From Actinomycetes bacterium (GTDB lineage Bacteria > Actinomycetota > Acidimicrobiia > Acidimicrobiales > Acidimicrobiaceae): a stretch of DNA of 10,006 nucleotides. Position 1 is the stretch's first letter. Every line of letters starts with the position of its first letter. This document shows positions 6,922 through 10,006 of the stretch, one piece after another. Location of the stretch: the NCBI GenBank assembly GCA_021823385.1, contig JAKAOC010000044.1:1-10006 (forward strand), in the 5' to 3' direction. The position numbers and the translations under genes were made by a program. Under the pieces are notes generated by a model. That model did no database searches. It was not told the origin of the DNA and saw only the letters and a program-made list of their open reading frames with translations.

Positions 6922-8154
6922 TCAGTTGGATAGGCGCGGCACGGAGTAGCTGTTTATGGAGAAGGGCAGCGCGACTATTCCAGACACCCGCGACGTGTTG
7001 ACAACCTGGAAGGCGGCCCGGTCCTCGAGCCAGGAGAGCGGATTCCCGGAGCTGTCCAGAAGGGTTACCGAAACGCCGTAGATGCCGTCGAGAACCGCAA
7101 GGTCGTCGAAGTTGATCTCGATCACGCCGTCGGAGTCGAGATCAAAGCTCTGAATACCCATTTCGCGTGTATTTGCTCCAAAGAGAAGCTCCTTGCCCGG
7201 AGTGAAGATCTGCACCGCCACTCCAACGCCCGTGGTGGGAGAGTTGGCGCGATAGCCGATCTCCAGCTTCAGAGGATCATGCGGGAAGATGTGCTCGCGG
7301 CTCTCTTCGGAGGCGGTCACGGCACGAACAGATGTAACTTCGACGGAGGCGACGGCGTGCACAGCCTCGGGCTTCTCATCCTCAGGCGAGCCGTCCACGA
7401 TTCGGGTGCCGCCAACCTGGCTGTTCGCCTGGAGGCTGTCCCTCAGGGCTGCAATCGCCGACCCGGTATCGCCGGCCCCCACCACTATGCCATGGTCGAG
7501 CACGTAAGCCTGTTCGCACGTCGCGCGAACGAGATCCGGCGAGTGAGATACGAATACGATGGTACGCCCTTCCTTCTGGAAGACGCGGATCCGCTCGATG
7601 CATTTCCGCTGGAAGTTCTCGTCGCCGACAGCCAGAACCTCGTCGACAAGCAGGATATCGGGATCGACGTTGACCGCCACCGCGAAGCCGAGCCTGGCGT
7701 ACATGCCCGTTGAGTAATACTTCACCTGATTGTCGATGAACGCACCCAGCTCGGAGAAGGCCACGATCTCGTCGAAGCGGGCCGTTATCTCCTTGACCGG
7801 CACGCCCAGCAGCGTGGCGGAGAGGTAAATGTTGTCACGGCCGGAGAGCTCCGGATGAAAGCCTGCTCCCACCTCCAACATGGCCGAAACACGGCCCTTG
7901 ACGCGTATCTGGCCGCTCGTGGGCTGGATGATGCCGGCGATGCACTTGAGCAGCGTCGACTTGCCGGAGCCGTTGTGGCCCAGCAAACCGATGCTGGTGC
8001 CCTCTTCGACGTTGATGTTCACGTCACGAAGCGCGTAGAACTCCTGAAAAGGTATCTTTCCAGCCTTGATCACCCGCTCCTTCAGCGAGGTGTACTTCTC
8101 CTGGTAAAGGCGAAAGACCTTGGAGACACCCTCAATCTCAACCGCGTTGGCCAA
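6922..8154 (-). CDS. wzt: ABC transporter ATPase Wzt with C-terminal carbohydrate-recognition domain
   Basis: A 410-residue protein if begun at TTG 8154, which has GGAGGAG 7 bases upstream and follows the wzm stop by one base. A TTG at 8172 is also in frame but has a poorer site. The nucleotide-binding domain has Walker A GHNGSGKST (59-67), the E-V-G-A-G-F-H-P-E-L-S-G-R-D-N segment characteristic of polysaccharide exporters (94-108), signature YSTGM (147-151, a degenerate LSGGQ), Walker B ILLVDE (167-172) and H-loop His204. After a linker near 240-265, residues about 270-400 form a beta-rich domain (IFPHDPLKLEIGYRAN, VAVQIFTPGKELLFG, LDGIYGVSVTLLD) that matches the Wzt C-terminal domain. In E. 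coli O8/O9a that domain binds the capped end of the glycan and couples chain completion to export. Here it likely does the same for the glycan made by the convergent operon. Simple TagH-type ATPases lack it. Confidence 0.9.
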   Translation of the reverse strand: MANAVEIEGVSKVFRLYQEKYTSLKERVIKAGKIPFQEFYALRDVNINVEEGTSIGLLGHNGSGKSTLLKCIAGIIQPTSGQIRVKGRVSAMLEVGAGFHPELSGRDNIYLSATLLGVPVKEITARFDEIVAFSELGAFIDNQVKYYSTGMYARLGFAVAVNVDPDILLVDEVLAVGDENFQRKCIERIRVFQKEGRTIVFVSHSPDLVRATCEQAYVLDHGIVVGAGDTGSAIAALRDSLQANSQVGGTRIVDGSPEDEKPEAVHAVASVEVTSVRAVTASEESREHIFPHDPLKLEIGYRANSPTTGVGVAVQIFTPGKELLFGANTREMGIQSFDLDSDGVIEINFDDLAVLDGIYGVSVTLLDSSGNPLSWLEDRAAFQVVNTSRVSGIVALPFSINSYSVPRLSN

Positions 8155-8155
8155 G

Positions 8156-9100
8156 TCAGAGCTCCTCCGCAAAGTTGCCTTCTATGCGCCCGAAGACCAT
8201 CAGAGCGAGCACGAAGAGTACGGCCGAAACCACGAAGACGATCGCCAGTTGGCCCAGGTACCAGGCAGGTGAGTTGGAGGGAAGTATCTTCATCACCGCT
8301 CCGCCGGCCACCACCGGGCTCACCTTGGCGTACAGGATGCGTTGGAAGGTGATGACAATTGCGGTCACCGGGTTGACAAAGAAGGCCCAGCCGATGTGGT
8401 GCCTCCCGAGCGGCGCGGCGAGCACCTCATACGCGTAGACGACAGGTGTGGCCCAAAACCAGGCCATCAGCAAGATCTCCAGCAGGTGCTGGGTATCTCG
8501 ATAGTAGACATTGACCGCGGCAAGGAAAATGGCGAGGGCCGAGGCCAGAAGTACCAGGTCGATCAGGGCCGGGATTAGCAAAGGGAGGTAGGTGAAGGCG
8601 GGCACGTCGCGCCCGATCGCCAGCGCTATGACCAGCACGATGGTTTGGAGGAAAAGAAAGACCAGCGACGAGCCGACCGAGGCAAGTGGAAGGACCTCAC
8701 GTGGAAATGCGACCTTCTTAACAATTCCGGCGTTCGCGACCACCGAGGACGTGGCGCCGGTCAGAGACGCAGAGAAGAAGTTCCAGATGACCAGACCGCA
8801 AAGCAGGAAGATGGCGAATTGCGGAATGCCGTTTTTGAAGACGATCTGAAAGACGATGTAGTAGACGACCAAGGTAAGGGCCGGGTTGAGCATCGACCAG
8901 GCAAAACCCAGGACGCTGTTCTTGTACTTGACGGAGAGTTCCTTGCGCACCAGCGAGAGGAGAAGGGCCCGATAGACCCAGATGCGCACGATGCGGGCCC
9001 GGACCGGAATACGGGAGGCTACGACATGCAGGCTGTCCCTGCTCTCCCGTTTGGCCGGCGCCTCGCCGCCTTCTTCTTCAGCGCTCTGCCAATCCAGCAC
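8156..9100 (-). CDS. wzm: ABC-2 type polysaccharide export permease Wzm
   Basis: A 314-residue membrane protein. It starts at GTG 9100 with GGAG 7 bases upstream. The first 35 residues are hydrophilic and acidic (EEEGGEA), a longer cytoplasmic tail than I would expect. LLSLVRKELSVKYKNSVLGFAW at 48-69 is the classic R-x-L-x-x-R-Y-(K/R)-x-S-x-L-G entry motif of polysaccharide and teichoic-acid exporters. Six hydrophobic segments follow at roughly 66-89, 94-115, 138-163, 169-196, 207-225 and 283-303, as expected for ABC-2 permeases. VNVYYRDTQH (196-205) is the conserved cytoplasmic loop, and FVNPVTAIVITFQRILY (241-257) the conserved N-P region. With Wzt it would form a 2+2 exporter that carries a lipid-linked glycan across the membrane. 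It is separated from the upstream clpP by 52 bases that contain a strong hairpin. Confidence 0.9.
   Translation of the reverse strand: MLDWQSAEEEGGEAPAKRESRDSLHVVASRIPVRARIVRIWVYRALLLSLVRKELSVKYKNSVLGFAWSMLNPALTLVVYYIVFQIVFKNGIPQFAIFLLCGLVIWNFFSASLTGATSSVVANAGIVKKVAFPREVLPLASVGSSLVFLFLQTIVLVIALAIGRDVPAFTYLPLLIPALIDLVLLASALAIFLAAVNVYYRDTQHLLEILLMAWFWATPVVYAYEVLAAPLGRHHIGWAFFVNPVTAIVITFQRILYAKVSPVVAGGAVMKILPSNSPAWYLGQLAIVFVVSAVLFVLALMVFGRIEGNFAEEL
8162..8168 (-). promoter_or_regulatory. Shine-Dalgarno inside the wzm 3' end, deciding the wzt start
   Basis: GGAGGAG on the minus strand lies within the last codons of wzm (Ala-Glu-Glu-Leu) and sits 7 bases before TTG 8154. The wzm stop (TGA, 8158-8156) falls between it and the start, an arrangement that favours coupled translation of permease and ATPase. 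Confidence 0.7.
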
Positions 9101-9125
9101 TCTTTGTCTCCACTCCCAATCTGCG

Positions 9126-9160
9126 CCAGGTGCGACCCTTGCTCGCCAAGCGCTACCTGG
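9126..9160 (-). terminator. Strong hairpin over the clpP stop codon, before wzm
   Basis: On the minus strand the stem is CCAGGT / ACCTGG (9160-9155 and 9131-9126), then GCG/CGC (9153-9151 and 9134-9132), then CTTG/CAAG (9150-9147 and 9141-9138), closed by a 5-base GCGAG loop. That is 13 base pairs with a one-base bulge on one side and a three-base bulge on the other. The clpP stop TAG (9155-9153) lies in the stem. No T-run follows, so it is either a U-tract-less terminator, a partial read-through site, or an RNA stability/processing element separating clpP from wzm-wzt. Confidence 0.5.
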
Positions 9161-9794
9161 TCGAAAACTTTGCCGACGACGAACGCGTGATGACCTGGTC
9201 GATGAAGCCGTAGTCCTTGGCCTCCTCGGCGGTGAACCAGCGGTCGCGCTCCGAGTCGCGCTGGACCGTCTCGACGCTTTGGCCTGTATGCATGGCGATC
9301 CGCTCGGCCAGCATTTTCTTCAGATATCCGATCTGCTCCGCCTGGATGGCGATGTCAGCGGCCTGGCCCTGCATCTGGGCAGAGGGCTGATGCATCATGA
9401 TGCGCGCATGTGGAAGTGCATAGCGCTTGCCATGCGCTCCCGCGCAAAGGAGGAACTGGCCCATCGAGGCCGCGAGGCCAACGCAAATGGTCGCCACGTC
9501 GCAAGAGACGTATTGCATGGTGTCGTAGATCGCCAGTCCATCGGTCACCGAGCCACCAGGGGAATTGATGTAAAGGGCGATGTCGCGCTCGGGATCCTCC
9601 GCCTCGAGAAGAAGCAGCTGGGCACAGATCGAGTTGGCCATAGCCTGATCGACCACGCTTCCCAGAAAAATGATCCGCTCCTTGAGCAGGCGCTGGAAGA
9701 CGTCCGACCCCGACTCCAGTCTGGTGGGGTCCCCCGCCATCGCCAGGGTGCGATTAACCGTTTCGAGTCCGGGTGCAAAATTGGCCATGTCCAC
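9153..9794 (-). CDS. clpP: ATP-dependent Clp protease proteolytic subunit, ClpP1-like
   Basis: A 213-residue protein from GTG 9794 (211 from the ATG at 9788). It is the serine peptidase chamber that works with ClpX or ClpC to degrade cytoplasmic proteins. The catalytic triad is Ser110 (in GLAASMG), His135 (MMHQP) and Asp184 (ERDRWF); the 25- and 49-residue spacings equal those of E. coli ClpP. Other hallmarks are ERIIFLG (39-45), [12 protein letters not shown] (75-86), [11 protein letters not shown] (122-132) and [10 protein letters not shown]. The [11 protein letters not shown] ending with an ITR tail resembles actinobacterial ClpP1 rather than ClpP2. The residue two before AAS is Leu (GLAAS) where Gln is most common; Met occurs in ClpP1 relatives. 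No partner clpP2 or clpX follows it; instead wzm does, after a hairpin. No good Shine-Dalgarno is seen before either start. Confidence 0.95.
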   Translation of the reverse strand: MDMANFAPGLETVNRTLAMAGDPTRLESGSDVFQRLLKERIIFLGSVVDQAMANSICAQLLLLEAEDPERDIALYINSPGGSVTDGLAIYDTMQYVSCDVATICVGLAASMGQFLLCAGAHGKRYALPHARIMMHQPSAQMQGQAADIAIQAEQIGYLKKMLAERIAMHTGQSVETVQRDSERDRWFTAEEAKDYGFIDQVITRSSSAKFSTR

Positions 9795-9936
9795 ACGCTA
9801 ATGGCTGCCCGAAGATAATTATCCCTGGACCGTGAAACCAGTTCGGGCACCGTCGAATGCCGTTCTAAGGGGTTCCCGGGTCAATGCCGCAGCCGGTATT
9901 CTTGGAGTACCCGGCACTGATTCGGCGCCGGCGGCT
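9795..9936. promoter_or_regulatory. Intergenic leader between clpP and tRNA-Leu with inverted repeats
   Basis: These 142 bases separate divergently transcribed clpP and tRNA-Leu and should hold both promoters. GATAATTATC (9814-9823) is a perfect 10-base palindrome and the most AT-rich patch; its position 20-30 bases before the clpP start suits a -10 box or operator. For the tRNA, TATTCT (9897-9902), 34 bases before the tRNA 5' end, could be a -10 box, but no good -35 hexamer is found. A small imperfect hairpin pairs GCCGGTA (9892-9898) with TACCCGGC (9908-9915). These calls are tentative. Confidence 0.4.
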
Positions 9937-9940
9937 GCGG
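9887..9940 (+). repeat. 9-base inverted repeat reaching into the tRNA-Leu 5' end
   Basis: CCGCAGCCG (9887-9895) is the exact reverse complement of CGGCTGCGG (9932-9940). The right arm includes the first four bases of the tRNA acceptor strand. If transcribed, the leader could pair with the mature 5' end. Confidence 0.4.
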
Positions 9941-10006
9941 GCGTGGCGAAATTGGTAGACGCGCTAGATTTAGGTTCTAGTGCCGAAAGGCTTGGGAGTT
10001 CGAGTC
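9937..10006 (+). tRNA. tRNA-Leu (anticodon UAG), 3' end cut by window edge
   Basis: The 5' acceptor strand is GCGGGCG (9937-9943), followed by T8-G9, a D-arm with GCG/CGC stem and TTGGTAGA loop (9946-9962), and an anticodon arm with CTAGA/TCTAG (9964-9968, 9976-9980) around the seven-base loop TTTAGGT. The anticodon is TAG (9971-9973), reading CUN leucine codons. A long variable arm with GCC-GAAA-GGC (9982-9991) marks a class II tRNA. The T-stem GGGAG (9994-9998) and T-loop TTCGAGT (9999-10005) are present. The window ends one base into the 3' T-stem, so the remaining T-stem, acceptor strand and any CCA lie outside. Confidence 0.95.

Noticed and set aside
8156..9100. Permease as a teichoic-acid exporter (TagG)
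   Set aside because: Not excluded by the permease alone, but the linked ATPase has a C-terminal carbohydrate-recognition domain that TagH lacks, so a Wzm/Wzt polysaccharide exporter fits better.
8982..9818. Plus-strand open frame (278 codons) opposite clpP
   Set aside because: clpP on the other strand has its complete catalytic triad; this is its shadow.
9937..10006. tRNA-Leu as an integration site for a mobile element
   Set aside because: No integrase, direct repeat or mobile gene is seen in the window; the 3' end where attachment would occur lies outside.

Overview
This window looks like chromosomal DNA from a high-GC Gram-positive bacterium, most likely an uncultured member of the Actinomycetota. 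Three things point there: the GC-rich composition and codon third positions; frequent TTG and GTG starts placed behind strong Shine-Dalgarno sequences; and two marker-like proteins, a ClpP of the actinobacterial ClpP1 type and a secreted SpoIID/LytB-like protein. The SpoIID-like protein ends in copies of a 'GYWLVAADGGIFSFGDA' repeat that I associate with Acidimicrobiia and related lineages. The class assignment is an inference from memory, not a search.

Layout. (1) Bases 1-1628, minus strand: a secreted SpoIID/LytB-like cell-wall protein, cut by the left edge. (2) Bases 1629-1855: a divergent intergenic region with four short inverted repeats. (3) Bases 1856-6532, plus strand: a tightly coupled four-gene operon with an SAM-methyltransferase-like protein followed by three GT4-type glycosyltransferases. 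The genes join through TTGA, GTGA and ATGA stop/start overlaps. (4) Bases 6525-9794, minus strand, read from right to left: clpP, then wzm (ABC-2 permease), wzt (ATPase with a C-terminal carbohydrate-recognition domain) and a small YbjQ/UPF0145 protein. The YbjQ gene overlaps the end of the last glycosyltransferase by 8 bases, so the two arms converge. (5) Bases 9795-9936: a leader between clpP and the tRNA with inverted repeats. (6) Base 9937 to the right edge: a tRNA-Leu(UAG), cut by the window end.

The central region reads as an ABC-transporter-dependent surface polysaccharide locus. The three GT4 enzymes would build a glycan at the cytoplasmic face of the membrane. Wzm/Wzt would export it, with the Wzt C-terminal domain able to read a feature of the chain. 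The methyltransferase-like protein would be a candidate for modifying or capping the chain, but its SAM-binding glycine motif is degenerate, so it may have lost catalysis or changed role. The SpoIID-like protein next door would act on peptidoglycan outside the membrane. ClpP, YbjQ and the tRNA are housekeeping or general functions next to the locus. No CRISPR array, insertion sequence, phage gene or integrase is visible. The most unusual points are the degenerate methyltransferase, the paralogous pair of glycosyltransferases, the 13-bp hairpin over the clpP stop codon just before wzm, and the inverted repeat shared between the tRNA leader and the tRNA 5' end.
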